A stretch of DNA of 64,000 bases from contig VSOZ01000021.1 in the NCBI GenBank assembly GCA_009775095.1, positions 1-64,000 of the forward strand. The letters run 5' to 3'. This document shows, piece after piece, positions 52,961 to 61,608 of this stretch. A model generated the notes under the pieces. The model saw nothing but the letters and a program-made list of their open reading frames with translations, had not been told where the DNA came from and did not search any database. The translations under genes and the position numbers were made by a program. This DNA is from Muribaculum sp. Its GTDB lineage: Bacteria > Bacteroidota > Bacteroidia > Bacteroidales > Muribaculaceae. How positions within the stretch are numbered: the stretch's first letter is position 1; every line of letters starts with the position of its first letter.

Positions 52961-53953
52961 ATGGGATTGATACGACAAGTTTCCGGAATATTACGGCGCA
53001 TATATGAGGCTCTTAGCTCCGCCCGGGGCAAGGAAGTCTTGCTGTTTATGTTGTTTTTGCTCATATCTTATGTGTTCTGGTTGCTTCTTACTCTCAACAA
53101 TGAGGTTCAGGAAGATATAGACGTGCCTGTCGAGCTGGTTGAAGTGCCCGACAGCGTTACTATAATAACCGATGTGCCTCAGGTCATCAAGGTCAGTGTG
53201 CGCGATAAAGGTTCGTCACTGATGAAATATCGGATGGGTGGGCGAAAGGTCATGAAGATTAATTGGGATGATTATAACTTGACCGATAATAAATTTCTTG
53301 TAAGCCGAGCAGATCTTAGTGCCCGTGTGAGAGACTATTTCGGTGCCGGAAGTCAGGTGGTTACTGTGTCGCCCGATTCTTTGCGACTTAACTATACCAC
53401 ATCTCCCGGTCGCAGGGTGGTTGTCAAGGTAGTTGCTGATCTTCAGCCGTCGTTCGGCAATATTATAAGCGGTCCTATATATACCAACGTTGATTCCGTA
53501 TGGCTTTATTCTGTCAAGGATCTACCTCACTCTTTGCGGTCGGTGGAGACTGTGCCCATTGTGCGCGGCGGTCTTACCGATACTACCGTCATAACGGCTC
53601 GCATCGAGCCTATTTCCGGCGTTAAGATGGTGCCCGACCAAGTGACGGTGACTGTGCCGGTAGAGCCGCTTATCGCTCGTAAACAGTATGCTCCGGTTAT
53701 TGTGAAAAATATGCCTGTCGAAATGGGGATGATAACTTTCCCATCGCGTATAGAAGTGTCTTATCTTGTGCCTATGAGTATGTACAATGACGAGTTGTAT
53801 GATGTAAATGCTTATGTGGATTACAATGATGTGCGGCGCTCGGGCAACGGGAAGCTCCCGGTGACCTTGTCATTGCTTCCCGAGTTTTATCATAATACCG
53901 AGATGTCGCCCGACAGCGTGGAGTACATAATCGAACAGCGTCATCAGCCATGA
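52961..53953 (+). CDS. YbbR/CdaR-like domain protein
   Basis: A 330-residue protein with one N-terminal membrane helix (about residues 27-45; LLFMLFLLISYVFWLLLTL) and repeated YbbR-type beta domains outside (VPVELVEVPDSVTI, SPDSLRLNYTTS, VPVEPLIARKQYAPV). Its firmicute relative CdaR regulates a diadenylate cyclase; whether the same holds here is unknown, and no cyclase is next to it. It overlaps coaE (ATGA). Confidence 0.85.
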   Translation: MGLIRQVSGILRRIYEALSSARGKEVLLFMLFLLISYVFWLLLTLNNEVQEDIDVPVELVEVPDSVTIITDVPQVIKVSVRDKGSSLMKYRMGGRKVMKINWDDYNLTDNKFLVSRADLSARVRDYFGAGSQVVTVSPDSLRLNYTTSPGRRVVVKVVADLQPSFGNIISGPIYTNVDSVWLYSVKDLPHSLRSVETVPIVRGGLTDTTVITARIEPISGVKMVPDQVTVTVPVEPLIARKQYAPVIVKNMPVEMGMITFPSRIEVSYLVPMSMYNDELYDVNAYVDYNDVRRSGNGKLPVTLSLLPEFYHNTEMSPDSVEYIIEQRHQP

Positions 53954-54546
53954 AGTCGGGTATTATAGCAATAGCGGGAGGCATAGGCAGCGGTAAGTCG
54001 GTAGTGTCATCTATGCTTCGGGCCATGGGATATGAAGTATATGATTGCGACAGCCGTGCCAAAGCATTGATGGATGCTGACGATGCGATAAAACGAGACA
54101 TATCGCGGCTTGTGGCGGAGGAGGCGATAACGCCTTCGGGCGAAATTGACCGTCCGGTACTTGCTGCCATGGTGTTTAATGACAAAAAGCTTCTCAGTAT
54201 ACTTAACGGTATAGTGCATGAGGCTGTACGGCGCGATATAGTAAGATGGCGTGAAGGCCTTGACTGCGAGGTGGCTTGGATTGAGAGCGCCATAGTGCAT
54301 GAAAGCGGACTTGACGCGCTGGTCGATGAAATCTGGGAGGTCACTGCTCCCGAAGAATTACGTGTCCGACGTGTCATGAACCGCAACGGGCTGTCGCGCG
54401 ATGCGATAAAGAGCCGTATGGCCGCTCAATCAGGTACTCGCTACATTGACGGAGTGCCTGTAAAATACATACTTAACGACGAAGACACTGCGGTATTGCC
54501 GCAACTGTTGCATCTGCTCCGCATGTGCGGAAACGGGGAGCGTTGA
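53950..54546 (+). CDS. coaE: Dephospho-CoA kinase
   Basis: A 198-residue P-loop kinase for the last step of coenzyme A synthesis. Motifs are IAIAGGIGSGKSVVSSML (Walker A), YDCDSRAKALM and the C-terminal LRVRRVMNRNGLS. Length is normal. Last gene of the nusB-yajC-ybbR-coaE unit and the last clear core gene before the accessory array. Confidence 0.94.
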   Translation: MKSGIIAIAGGIGSGKSVVSSMLRAMGYEVYDCDSRAKALMDADDAIKRDISRLVAEEAITPSGEIDRPVLAAMVFNDKKLLSILNGIVHEAVRRDIVRWREGLDCEVAWIESAIVHESGLDALVDEIWEVTAPEELRVRRVMNRNGLSRDAIKSRMAAQSGTRYIDGVPVKYILNDEDTAVLPQLLHLLRMCGNGER

Positions 54547-54622
54547 TTACAATTTGTTTTTAAATCGAACGGTATTTTGTTTTCATGTGACATTTGTTGC
54601 GTGAAAAATAAAATATTATCGT

Positions 54623-54630
54623 TATATTTG
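54623..54630 (+). promoter_or_regulatory. Putative -7 element at the head of the accessory array
   Basis: TATATTTG matches TAnnTTTG, 69 bases before the ATG at 54699. Confidence 0.45.
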
Positions 54631-54698
54631 CTATTCCGGTGATTATCATCCGGCAAGTTAAAACTAAGTAATCAAAATAATACCGTAAACACATTATC

Positions 54699-54764
54699 AT
54701 GGCACGAGGAAAGCAGACCTGCAAGATACTGAAAGAGATTCGTCGGCAGATTGTCGAAGCGAAT
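54699..54764 (+). repeat. Direct repeat copy 1 (shared N-terminal leader)
   Basis: The first 66 bases of this gene match the first 66 bases of the gene at 55376 (55376-55441) at 59 of 66 positions by hand alignment. The match ends where the encoded proteins diverge and does not extend upstream of the ATG. Confidence 0.85.
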
Positions 54765-55196
54765 AGCAAAGCTGTCGCTATTGTTGTGATTCTTATAGGG
54801 ATGATTGGAACGTCAGCATATGTTAACAGTGAAAATAAGGAGGTTGATGCCGAATTTGAAGACAAAATATATACTGCTGTTGAACAGTTGCCGGAATTTC
54901 CCGGCGGTCCGGCGGCTATGATGAAATTCATTTGCGCCAATCTCAAATATCCGAAAGAGATGGTTGGTGATTTTCAAGGCAGAGTCGTTGTGAAGTTTTA
55001 CGTTGACACATTAGGTCGTGTATGTGCCCCGGAAATTGTAAAAGGTAGTGATTCAGCTCTTGATAGGGAAGCATTGAGAGTGGTCGGACTTTTCCCGGAT
55101 TTTATTCCGGCACAACACTTGGGCAAGAAAGTCAATGCTTGGTTCCTGCTACCTTTAACTTTCAAATTTTCAGATTACGTAGATTATTGTGATTGA
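54699..55196 (+). CDS. TonB C-terminal-domain protein with shared leader
   Basis: A 165-residue protein. Residues 1-21 (MARGKQTCKILKEIRRQI...) are nearly identical to the start of the gene at 55376. A membrane helix follows (about 25-40), then a TonB C-terminal domain (LPEFPGGPAAMMKFICANL, GRVVVKFYVDTLGRVCAPEI, DREALRVVGLFPDF). The cysteine-rich segment that normally follows this leader is missing. The role is unknown; small TonB-C proteins in Bacteroidetes may work in membrane signalling. First gene of the accessory array. Confidence 0.82.
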   Translation: MARGKQTCKILKEIRRQIVEANSKAVAIVVILIGMIGTSAYVNSENKEVDAEFEDKIYTAVEQLPEFPGGPAAMMKFICANLKYPKEMVGDFQGRVVVKFYVDTLGRVCAPEIVKGSDSALDREALRVVGLFPDFIPAQHLGKKVNAWFLLPLTFKFSDYVDYCD

Positions 55197-55250
55197 CTAT
55201 GGCAAAAATATTTTATCATTAATCTTAACCTTAAAAATTAAAATAAAGCA

Positions 55251-55373
55251 ATGACAAAAATAGTAGTAAAAAATACTGAAATTAATGTGATAAATCCGGA
55301 TTTTAATTATAGCGAATTCGCCATAATTAAAAGTTATTCGAGGCTTAATATATATTTTAAAGTGAAATTTTAA
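55251..55373 (+). pseudogene. Short KilA-N-like remnant
   Basis: A 40-codon open frame (MTKIVVKNTEINVINPDFNY..., ending KVKF) between the two leader-sharing genes. Its start resembles the first residues of Bacteroidetes KilA-N domain proteins, and NPDFNYSEFAIIKS resembles a later block of the same domain (N-P-x-F-x-x-x-E-F), as if the middle of the domain were deleted. It could instead be a small real gene of unknown function. Its stop is two bases before the next ATG. Assignment is tentative and rests on pattern memory, not on a search. Confidence 0.4.
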
Positions 55374-55375
55374 CT

Positions 55376-55441
55376 ATGGCACGAGGAAAGCAGACCTGCA
55401 AGATATTGAAAGAGATCCGCCGGCAGATAGCCGAGGCGAAC
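55376..55441 (+). repeat. Direct repeat copy 2 (shared N-terminal leader)
   Basis: Partner of the copy at 54699-54764; 59 of 66 bases identical by hand alignment, 677 bases apart. Confidence 0.85.
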
Positions 55442-56314
55442 TGCATAGAGTTTGTAACATCGGAGTGTAGCTACCGTGGCGATTGCCTCGGCACATGCCC
55501 CAAGTGCGAGGCAGAGGTACGCTATTTGGAGCAGCAGCTCCGCTCGCGTCAGCGCATGGGTAAAGCTATTGCTCTCGCCGGCATTTCAGCCGGGGCTTTA
55601 GCATTACTGATGCCAAACGGTGTTTCCGCGCAGATTACGGAGCCGGACGTGTCGCTCCCAATGGGAGATATTGCAGTACATGCTGTAACCGATACATTTA
55701 TGGTGAAAGGCACCGTGTGCGAAAAAGTAGACAGCAATGGAATAACACAACGAGAACCATTGATTGGAGCGACTATAATCAACTTGCGAAACAAAAAAGG
55801 TGTCGTGGCCGATATTGATGGCAAGTTTGAACTTGAAGTTATGTCTGGAGATACGTTAGAAGTGTCGTTTGTCGGATATCATACGCGACTAATTCCAATT
55901 GATCGATGGTCTGATATCTTGGAAATTGCACTTGAAGCGAATGAGTCTATGCTGACTGGTGAAACTGTAGTATTGAAAGGAGCTATGCCAGCTCCCGTGG
56001 CTTATTATCTCGATCTCAATGTTGTTGATGAAAAAGGACATCAAATTGATCCGGAAGACATTTATATAGATAGTCCCCGAATCTATAAATCTGGTGAAGA
56101 AGATATTTATTATATATATCCTGAATATGTTGACGATAAGCATCCTTGTCGTATTTATTGGGATGGAGCGATGCACGATGAAGACGGCAAGCCATTGAAA
56201 GAAGCCATCCTCCGCATTACAGCCGAGGGCTACGATGACCCGGTGATAATCAAGGTCAAGTATCCCAAGCGCAACATCAAGAAAACCATCAAGTTCAAAC
56301 ACAAAAAGAAATAG
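55376..56314 (+). CDS. Leader plus Cys-rich plus carboxypeptidase-regulatory-like protein
   Basis: A 312-residue membrane protein. Residues 1-22 are the shared leader. A cysteine-rich, possibly zinc-binding segment follows (Cys at about 31, 37, 41 and 44; ECSYRGDCLGTCPKCEAEV), then a helix, a membrane segment (about 63-82) and a CarboxypepD_reg-like beta domain (about 108-185; KGTVCEKVDSNGI, LIGATIINL, GVVADIDGKFEL). The last third is acidic and ends in a lysine-rich tail. The same N-terminal module is common in Bacteroidales with varied C-terminal domains. Two bases before the DKNYY lipoprotein. Confidence 0.78.
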   Translation: MARGKQTCKILKEIRRQIAEANCIEFVTSECSYRGDCLGTCPKCEAEVRYLEQQLRSRQRMGKAIALAGISAGALALLMPNGVSAQITEPDVSLPMGDIAVHAVTDTFMVKGTVCEKVDSNGITQREPLIGATIINLRNKKGVVADIDGKFELEVMSGDTLEVSFVGYHTRLIPIDRWSDILEIALEANESMLTGETVVLKGAMPAPVAYYLDLNVVDEKGHQIDPEDIYIDSPRIYKSGEEDIYYIYPEYVDDKHPCRIYWDGAMHDEDGKPLKEAILRITAEGYDDPVIIKVKYPKRNIKKTIKFKHKKK

Positions 56315-56316
56315 CC

Positions 56317-57483
56317 ATGAAATCATCAATATTAAGAAAGCATATATTCATACCATCAATACTTTTTGCATTGTTGTTTCTTGCTTCATGCACTGTCGGT
56401 TACAAAAACGATGGTAAAGAAGTCAGGTGGCATACATGGAATGAAGGTAACGGTCATAATTCCCGCAAAGTGGATGCTGACCCCAAGACTTTTGAAGAAT
56501 TGGATGATGATTACGGTCGAGACGAGAATCATGCATTCTTCAAAGGTGATATCATAAAAGGAGCCGACGGAGGCTCTTTCAGAGCCATTGGCAAATGGTA
56601 TGCAGCTGATAAAGCTCATGTGTATCTTTCTGGGGAATTGGTTGAAAAGGCCGATCCTGCCACATTTAAAGTCCATTCCTATTACTTTGCGGAGGATGCT
56701 AATGATTTTTATTGGAGGGGAGAAGCATTGTGTGTCAGAGATAAATCGACATTCAGATTATTAGGAAAGCCTGACTCTTGGATGACTAAATGGGCGAAGG
56801 ACAGATATAATGGGTATTTTCTTGGAGGAGGTACGATTTCTGACATTGATTATGAGACTTTTCACCCGATTGAAGCAAAAATTCCTGTTCAGTCTGGAAG
56901 TTATGCTGCGGATGAAAATAGGGTTTATTTTATGGATAGGATAGTACCTGAAGCAGATCCTATGACATTCAAGGAGGTCGCATTCTACATCGGTCAAGAT
57001 AAACATAGAGCCTATAAGAAAGCAACACCTACTCAGATTAAGGATTATACTAAATTAAAAGGATTGGGCGACATGTATGTTGATGGAGTGAATGTTTATG
57101 ACCGAGATTTTCACATTCTTCCAAACGCTGATGCCGAATCGTTTGAGCACATAGAACGAAATTGGTATAAAGATAAATCTCATGTATGGTGGAACAATAA
57201 AATGCTTGTCGGTGCTGATCCTGAGACATTCTCTCCGGTGCAAGTTTCATCATATCGATATGGAAGAAAAGACCCGATGAGTGGTGGAGATTTTAATTAC
57301 GGGAAAGATGACAAGCACGTTTTCTGTCGAGATTCTATATTGCCCGAAGCGGATGCGGCCAGTTTCGAGAAAATAGATTTTCCGGATGGTGACAGTTGGA
57401 CTGTATTCGACCGCTACCGGGTATATCAAGGTAAGGATTCTCCCAAACTACGTGAATACCTCAAAAAGAAATACGGCAAATAA
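56317..57483 (+). CDS. DKNYY-type lipoprotein
   Basis: A 388-residue lipoprotein with lipobox LLFLASC (Cys at about residue 25). The mature part has repeated DKNYY-type units in which D-K-x-x-V-Y and G-A/E-A-D-x-x-T/S-F recur (DKAHVYLSGELVEKADPATF, ENRVYFMDRIVPEADPMTF, DKSHVWWNNKMLVGADPETF, DKHVFCRDSILPEADAASF), with about seven units. The family often appears in immunity-type gene arrays. A role in protection from a toxin is inferred from context only. Confidence 0.82.
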   Translation: MKSSILRKHIFIPSILFALLFLASCTVGYKNDGKEVRWHTWNEGNGHNSRKVDADPKTFEELDDDYGRDENHAFFKGDIIKGADGGSFRAIGKWYAADKAHVYLSGELVEKADPATFKVHSYYFAEDANDFYWRGEALCVRDKSTFRLLGKPDSWMTKWAKDRYNGYFLGGGTISDIDYETFHPIEAKIPVQSGSYAADENRVYFMDRIVPEADPMTFKEVAFYIGQDKHRAYKKATPTQIKDYTKLKGLGDMYVDGVNVYDRDFHILPNADAESFEHIERNWYKDKSHVWWNNKMLVGADPETFSPVQVSSYRYGRKDPMSGGDFNYGKDDKHVFCRDSILPEADAASFEKIDFPDGDSWTVFDRYRVYQGKDSPKLREYLKKKYGK

Positions 57484-57485
57484 CG

Positions 57486-58796
57486 ATGAAGCCGATATGG
57501 TATAAAATAGTCGTGGCGTGTGTGCTGATTTCCGTTATTGGCAGAATGGCGGATAAACCATTGGCGGTGTTAATCGTCATTGGGGTTCTCGCCGTGGTCT
57601 TTATGATTGTCAGACTGTATGACAGAGGTAAAATCCGGATTCCTGAACGTGCTAAGACCATTCTGAAGAAAATCGGTGTCGGCATAGTTGTCTCTGTTGC
57701 TATCATATACCTTGTGGCGATGGCCGAATTTACCATATATAAAGTAGCGACTGCCGGCGAATGGTATGGGGTTATTGTCTTTGCCATATCCGGAATAGTT
57801 CTTGGCATATTATGGCACTTAACACGTTGGCGCAGATGGTGGGTAAAATTCATAAAACCCTTTTTGCCAAAAGACCAAGTAAGTAATGGCGATTGGAAAC
57901 TCCGTGAAAATTATTATTGGACTTTTGATTACGATACAAACGCGCAGTATGGTTTGCGCATAAAAGAACGTATTTTTGAAGGTCGGGCGAGAGTGTGGCT
58001 TGACCCTGAAGATGTCGATGCTTCGTTAAAATATATTACCTCCTGTTTTTATGACTGGCTGAAGCAAAAAGGCATAGAGGCTAATTTAGTTGTTGACCAT
58101 ATGTCGGGATGTATATACGCTTATGTCGTAGCTGAAACAAAAGTCAAAACAATGACACCATCGAAGTTGCAGCAGTTCAGAGATAGTTTTCGCTTGCTCT
58201 CCGGTATGAATTACGAGGGCGATTACTATGGAAAATATCATGGCGAACTTGGCACGATATTTTTTGAATCAACATCGAGTGGCGTAATCCGTGCAATCAG
58301 AACAGAACCGCGAGAAGAGCGTTATCTTGATCCGGACAGTGGATTTGGCTCCGATGAGGCTTACTATTTTATTTCATCATATCCGGTTTGGAATGAAAAT
58401 GAATGTGAGTTGATTACTCAAAAAGAGTTTTTCAATCTATGGCATGAGTACGCAGATTATGAAGATGGCGACGAGGCTTTTAGTTTTTTCACCAATTCAT
58501 CAACGATGTATTTCGCGGCAGTCGCCAACGGAGATAAAAAGGAACGAGCAAACAGCCGGTGGGATATTGAGAATGCCGCCAAATATCTGATAGCCCATGA
58601 TGAAGTGGATATAATGAAGGAATTGTTGTCGATTTCTGAGCAATCCATATTTTGGGCAGCCAAGCTGTTCCATGATGTCATTCCGGAACTTTGCGAGGAC
58701 GCGGCCAACAGACTTGTGGAGAATTACGACAATCCTGTGATCGTCCGCAACTCAAAACGACTATTAACCCAATGGAAGAAAGGAGGCATACAATGA
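57486..58796 (+). CDS. Membrane protein with large soluble domain, unknown
   Basis: A 436-residue protein with three or four membrane helices at the N-terminus (about residues 8-43, 63-85 and 92-113) and a soluble C-terminal part with two regions: about 135-300 (WKLRENYYWTFDYDTN, WLDPEDVDASLKYITSCFYDWL) and a helical end (about 360-436; IENAAKYLIAHDEVDIMKEL). I do not recognise a family. It starts two bases after the DKNYY gene and overlaps the next gene by four bases, so it belongs to the array operon. Confidence 0.7.
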   Translation: MKPIWYKIVVACVLISVIGRMADKPLAVLIVIGVLAVVFMIVRLYDRGKIRIPERAKTILKKIGVGIVVSVAIIYLVAMAEFTIYKVATAGEWYGVIVFAISGIVLGILWHLTRWRRWWVKFIKPFLPKDQVSNGDWKLRENYYWTFDYDTNAQYGLRIKERIFEGRARVWLDPEDVDASLKYITSCFYDWLKQKGIEANLVVDHMSGCIYAYVVAETKVKTMTPSKLQQFRDSFRLLSGMNYEGDYYGKYHGELGTIFFESTSSGVIRAIRTEPREERYLDPDSGFGSDEAYYFISSYPVWNENECELITQKEFFNLWHEYADYEDGDEAFSFFTNSSTMYFAAVANGDKKERANSRWDIENAAKYLIAHDEVDIMKELLSISEQSIFWAAKLFHDVIPELCEDAANRLVENYDNPVIVRNSKRLLTQWKKGGIQ

Positions 58797-59158
58797 AATT
58801 GACAGATAAGAGATTTTGGATAATGGAGGCATTGTGTTTGTTGCCTTCGGTTTGTCCGATTTATTTGTTTTCTGATAATCCTTGGTATTTGTTTATTGCA
58901 ACATGCTTGCTTTCTGGAATTATCTCTGGTATTTATGGTTACGCTTATTCCTATGAGTCCTTTTCAAATTTGTTTTTAAGGACTTGGCTAAGCTATAACA
59001 TTGCGCTTGTTGCTATAATGTCAATTATATGCATATTTAGTGAATCACAATTATTGGGATATATGATGTTATTTGGCTTTATAGTGACAATTTACACATT
59101 AATCCCATTCTTGATTGTGACATGGTTATATAAACTGATTATTAAGAAGATGGCATGA
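58793..59158 (+). CDS. Four-helix membrane protein, unknown
   Basis: A 121-residue hydrophobic protein with about four membrane helices (MKLTDKRFWIMEALCLLPSV, LFIATCLLSGIISGIYGYAY, SYNIALVAIMSIICIF, LFGFIVTIYTLIPFLIVTWL). Start at ATG 58793 overlaps the previous stop (ATGA). No family recognised. Confidence 0.7.
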   Translation: MKLTDKRFWIMEALCLLPSVCPIYLFSDNPWYLFIATCLLSGIISGIYGYAYSYESFSNLFLRTWLSYNIALVAIMSIICIFSESQLLGYMMLFGFIVTIYTLIPFLIVTWLYKLIIKKMA

Positions 59159-59394
59159 AAAAATGACAGAAAATATTGGGCGTGATTGTCGGTGCGATAA
59201 TCGGAATATTGAATTTCATTATATTCCGAGAAATAGAGTATGTCTATATTTCAAATGACCTTATAGGCGAGGATAATCTCCCATTATGGCAAGTCAGTAA
59301 CTATTTCATGGCATTGGAAGTCCTTTTTATTGTGACTTATATTATTGGAATAATACTTTTTATCAAGTTATGGCGGAAAGGGGGCAAGCGATGA
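59155..59394 (+). pseudogene. Small membrane protein with TGA at codon 4
   Basis: The ATG at 59155 sits in the usual ATGA overlap with the upstream stop, but reads ATG AAA AAA TGA. The same frame then continues as CAG AAA ATA TTG GGC GTG ATT GTC for 76 codons with two membrane helices. If TGA were CGA the start would be MKKRQKILGVIVGA, a typical membrane protein start. Otherwise translation must begin at TTG 59176 or GTG 59182, giving 70-72 residues, with no visible ribosome binding site. A nonsense mutation is the simplest reading; sequencing error is possible. Confidence 0.55.
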
Positions 59395-59852
59395 AAAAGT
59401 TAATCTCAGCCTTAATTGTATCCTTGCTTTTAGCAGGATGCTCATATCGCAGCGACGACATTAAGGATAATGGAGTGTGGGTGCCTGTACCGATTGAAGA
59501 GTCGGTTATGGGATACAATAACATCGGCGGTAAAATCTATTGGGGATATATTGTAGGTGTTGATTTTACAGAAAATGAAAATGTCTGCGCGGATATCGAA
59601 ACATTCCGCGTATGCAAAGGATCTGAGTACGCCAAAGACAAGCATCATGTGTATTATCCGCAAGATGAGGTATGTTTTGACGGCTTGGATTGTGGCGGAA
59701 TTATCGCAGAGAAGATGATTCTTAAAGGAGCCAATCCAAGGCGTTTCAGATACATAAAAGACGGATATGCCGTCAGTGGCAATCAAATGTATCTGAATGG
59801 AAAGAAGATTGAGTGGAATGACAGCATAATTCAGAAAGGAGACAAGCGATGA
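59391..59852 (+). CDS. DKNYY-type lipoprotein, short
   Basis: A 153-residue lipoprotein (lipobox LLLAGC, Cys at about residue 17) with one or two DKNYY-type units (YAKDKHHVYYPQDEVC, LKGANPRRFRYIKDGYAV, NQMYLNGKKI). Smaller relative of the 388-residue protein at 56317. Start overlaps the previous stop and its end overlaps the next start (ATGA). Confidence 0.75.
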   Translation: MKKLISALIVSLLLAGCSYRSDDIKDNGVWVPVPIEESVMGYNNIGGKIYWGYIVGVDFTENENVCADIETFRVCKGSEYAKDKHHVYYPQDEVCFDGLDCGGIIAEKMILKGANPRRFRYIKDGYAVSGNQMYLNGKKIEWNDSIIQKGDKR

Positions 59853-60430
59853 GAATAACTTTGTTGTTTTGCATTTCTATTGTACTGATGTGCGGTTGTT
59901 CAAGAATAAAGGCTAAATACGAAACTGTTAAGGAGCGTATTAAAGAGGGAATTAATGATCCTTTTCGCACCGACTTTTATTCTGATCAGGGCGCATGGGA
60001 TTATTACCGTGTGCCATTGATTGCTCCGTATGAATTATGTTCTACAATTTGGAGCAATAAGGGGAAGGTATGGGATTGTCTCCGTCGTGATAACACAAAT
60101 GAGTTCGGTGGATTTACACTCGCCACGGCCCGACATTCAGTAGAGAGCGTTGGATTGCAGGATTCTATAATCTATCTTTATTATACAGAACAACTCACCC
60201 CATTAGATTTGATGCCAAGTCACAAATATGACGGTTGGGAAATGCGACGCTTTGTAATAATTGATGTGCCGACTGACTCTGTTGAATGGTACGAAACGAG
60301 AGAAGAATGGTTGACAGCCCTCAACAAACGAGGCATCGTCCGGCCACAACTTCATCATGTTGATAGCCTGTATGATGATTTCGCAAATAACAACCGGTTA
60401 TTGTTTAATCCTAAAGCGCAGAAGCAATGA
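59849..60430 (+). CDS. Lipoprotein, unknown
   Basis: A 193-residue lipoprotein with lipobox VLMCGC (Cys at about residue 17) and a soluble domain containing GAWDYYRVPLIAPYEL, SNKGKVWDCLRRD and EMRRFVIIDVPTDSVEWYE. I do not recognise the family. ATGA overlap at both ends. The single-gene size and lipid anchor are typical of immunity proteins against periplasm-targeted toxins, but this is inference. Confidence 0.7.
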   Translation: MRITLLFCISIVLMCGCSRIKAKYETVKERIKEGINDPFRTDFYSDQGAWDYYRVPLIAPYELCSTIWSNKGKVWDCLRRDNTNEFGGFTLATARHSVESVGLQDSIIYLYYTEQLTPLDLMPSHKYDGWEMRRFVIIDVPTDSVEWYETREEWLTALNKRGIVRPQLHHVDSLYDDFANNNRLLFNPKAQKQ

Positions 60431-60726
60431 ATATTATATGTAAAGCAAAATGGATTATCGTGGTGTTATCCGCAATAGTGTGGGTAATGACCTTTGGCGT
60501 ATTGTTTGTAGGAGGCTCGGTATTTGTCAATCGCACTTTTCTGATTCTCAATTTGATCCTGCTTTTGGCTCAGATCGCGAATGTGGTAAGGGCATTTCTG
60601 ATTGGCAAGAAAGATATTGGCATCATACTTTCAATATGTTTGGCTATAACAATATCGCTCTTTGGGGTTATATATCTTTGGAATTGGAATTATGCTGCCA
60701 AAGCATTAACCGTAGGATTTGAATAA
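60427..60726 (+). CDS. Small three-helix membrane protein
   Basis: A 99-residue hydrophobic protein with three predicted membrane helices (about residues 8-28, 34-55 and 64-85). No family recognised. Starts in the stop of the upstream lipoprotein; 12 bases before the next gene. Confidence 0.65.
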   Translation: MNIICKAKWIIVVLSAIVWVMTFGVLFVGGSVFVNRTFLILNLILLLAQIANVVRAFLIGKKDIGIILSICLAITISLFGVIYLWNWNYAAKALTVGFE

Positions 60727-60738
60727 AAGGTACTAATT

Positions 60739-61608
60739 ATGAAACATTTAATTACATCCATATTTCTTGCTGTTATTGCATCTGCATTGATTGTGGGTTG
60801 TGTCGGTAAGGATAGAAGCGCAAATGCCATAAAACACCCAATTGTCGAGGATTCCGTAATTGAAAACAGTATGGAATCTATCAAAGGCAGGATCATTGAA
60901 GATACTGTTATCGGACATTGGAATATCAAAGCGTTAAAAGACTCTAATGATGTAATTGTTGGAAGCCATGATGGGGCTGTAAAAGATTCATCCGTATTTC
61001 TTACTCTGTCGTATGACGGAAATATCGTGTACTCCGACAAGGAAATACGCACGAAAGATTTGATCGGTAACGATGGTGAATATATGATGCAGTGGGGAGG
61101 CGATATCTTTTGGGTCTCTGACTCCGCCATTTACTTGTTATTTGGATGTGTTCTTCCTGACTCTGACGATGGCTGGAATATGCTGTATCAGATTCTACCC
61201 GACGGCACATCAAATATTATTGTCATAGATGTTTACATGGGTGTCGATGGCTTTGATGCAGTGGCAGATTTCATGGCTCTGTATCTGAACGAAAGAGCAG
61301 TAGGTGCATCACCGGCAGACTTGAAAAGGCTGTATGAGCAGTATTGCACCAAAGAGCTTGCCGAAGAATTATCTTCCAGTGATTTCCCGATTGTTACGGA
61401 TGATACCGACTTTCGACACGCCTATAAGACAATTCAAATAGAACCTCAAGACGGCTTTACGGGACTTCCGCTGGAAAAATATTCATTCGAGGTGAAATTC
61501 AAGCCTAACCCCAACGATGATAACGTGACCGACATTCTGTACATGGAAGTCGACGGCTCCACAAATAAGATTATAAAGATTAACAGCGGTGAAAGGGAAA
61601 TGATATGA
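60739..61608 (+). CDS. Lipoprotein, DUF3828-like C-terminus
   Basis: A 289-residue lipoprotein (lipobox LIVGC, Cys at about residue 21). The first domain (about 50-155; IGHWNIKALKDSNDVIV) looks like a lipocalin-type beta domain; a helical hairpin region follows (about 180-215; YLNERAVGASPADLKRLYEQYCT) and ends in a beta domain (DFRHAYKTIQIEPQDG...), recalling DUF3828-type proteins. Family assignment is weak. ATGA overlap with the next gene. Confidence 0.65.
   Translation: MKHLITSIFLAVIASALIVGCVGKDRSANAIKHPIVEDSVIENSMESIKGRIIEDTVIGHWNIKALKDSNDVIVGSHDGAVKDSSVFLTLSYDGNIVYSDKEIRTKDLIGNDGEYMMQWGGDIFWVSDSAIYLLFGCVLPDSDDGWNMLYQILPDGTSNIIVIDVYMGVDGFDAVADFMALYLNERAVGASPADLKRLYEQYCTKELAEELSSSDFPIVTDDTDFRHAYKTIQIEPQDGFTGLPLEKYSFEVKFKPNPNDDNVTDILYMEVDGSTNKIIKINSGEREMI

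Noticed and set aside
54547..54698. Attachment site or integrase scar at the start of the accessory array
   Set aside because: No tRNA gene, direct repeat or recombinase was seen here; the change in character is compositional only.
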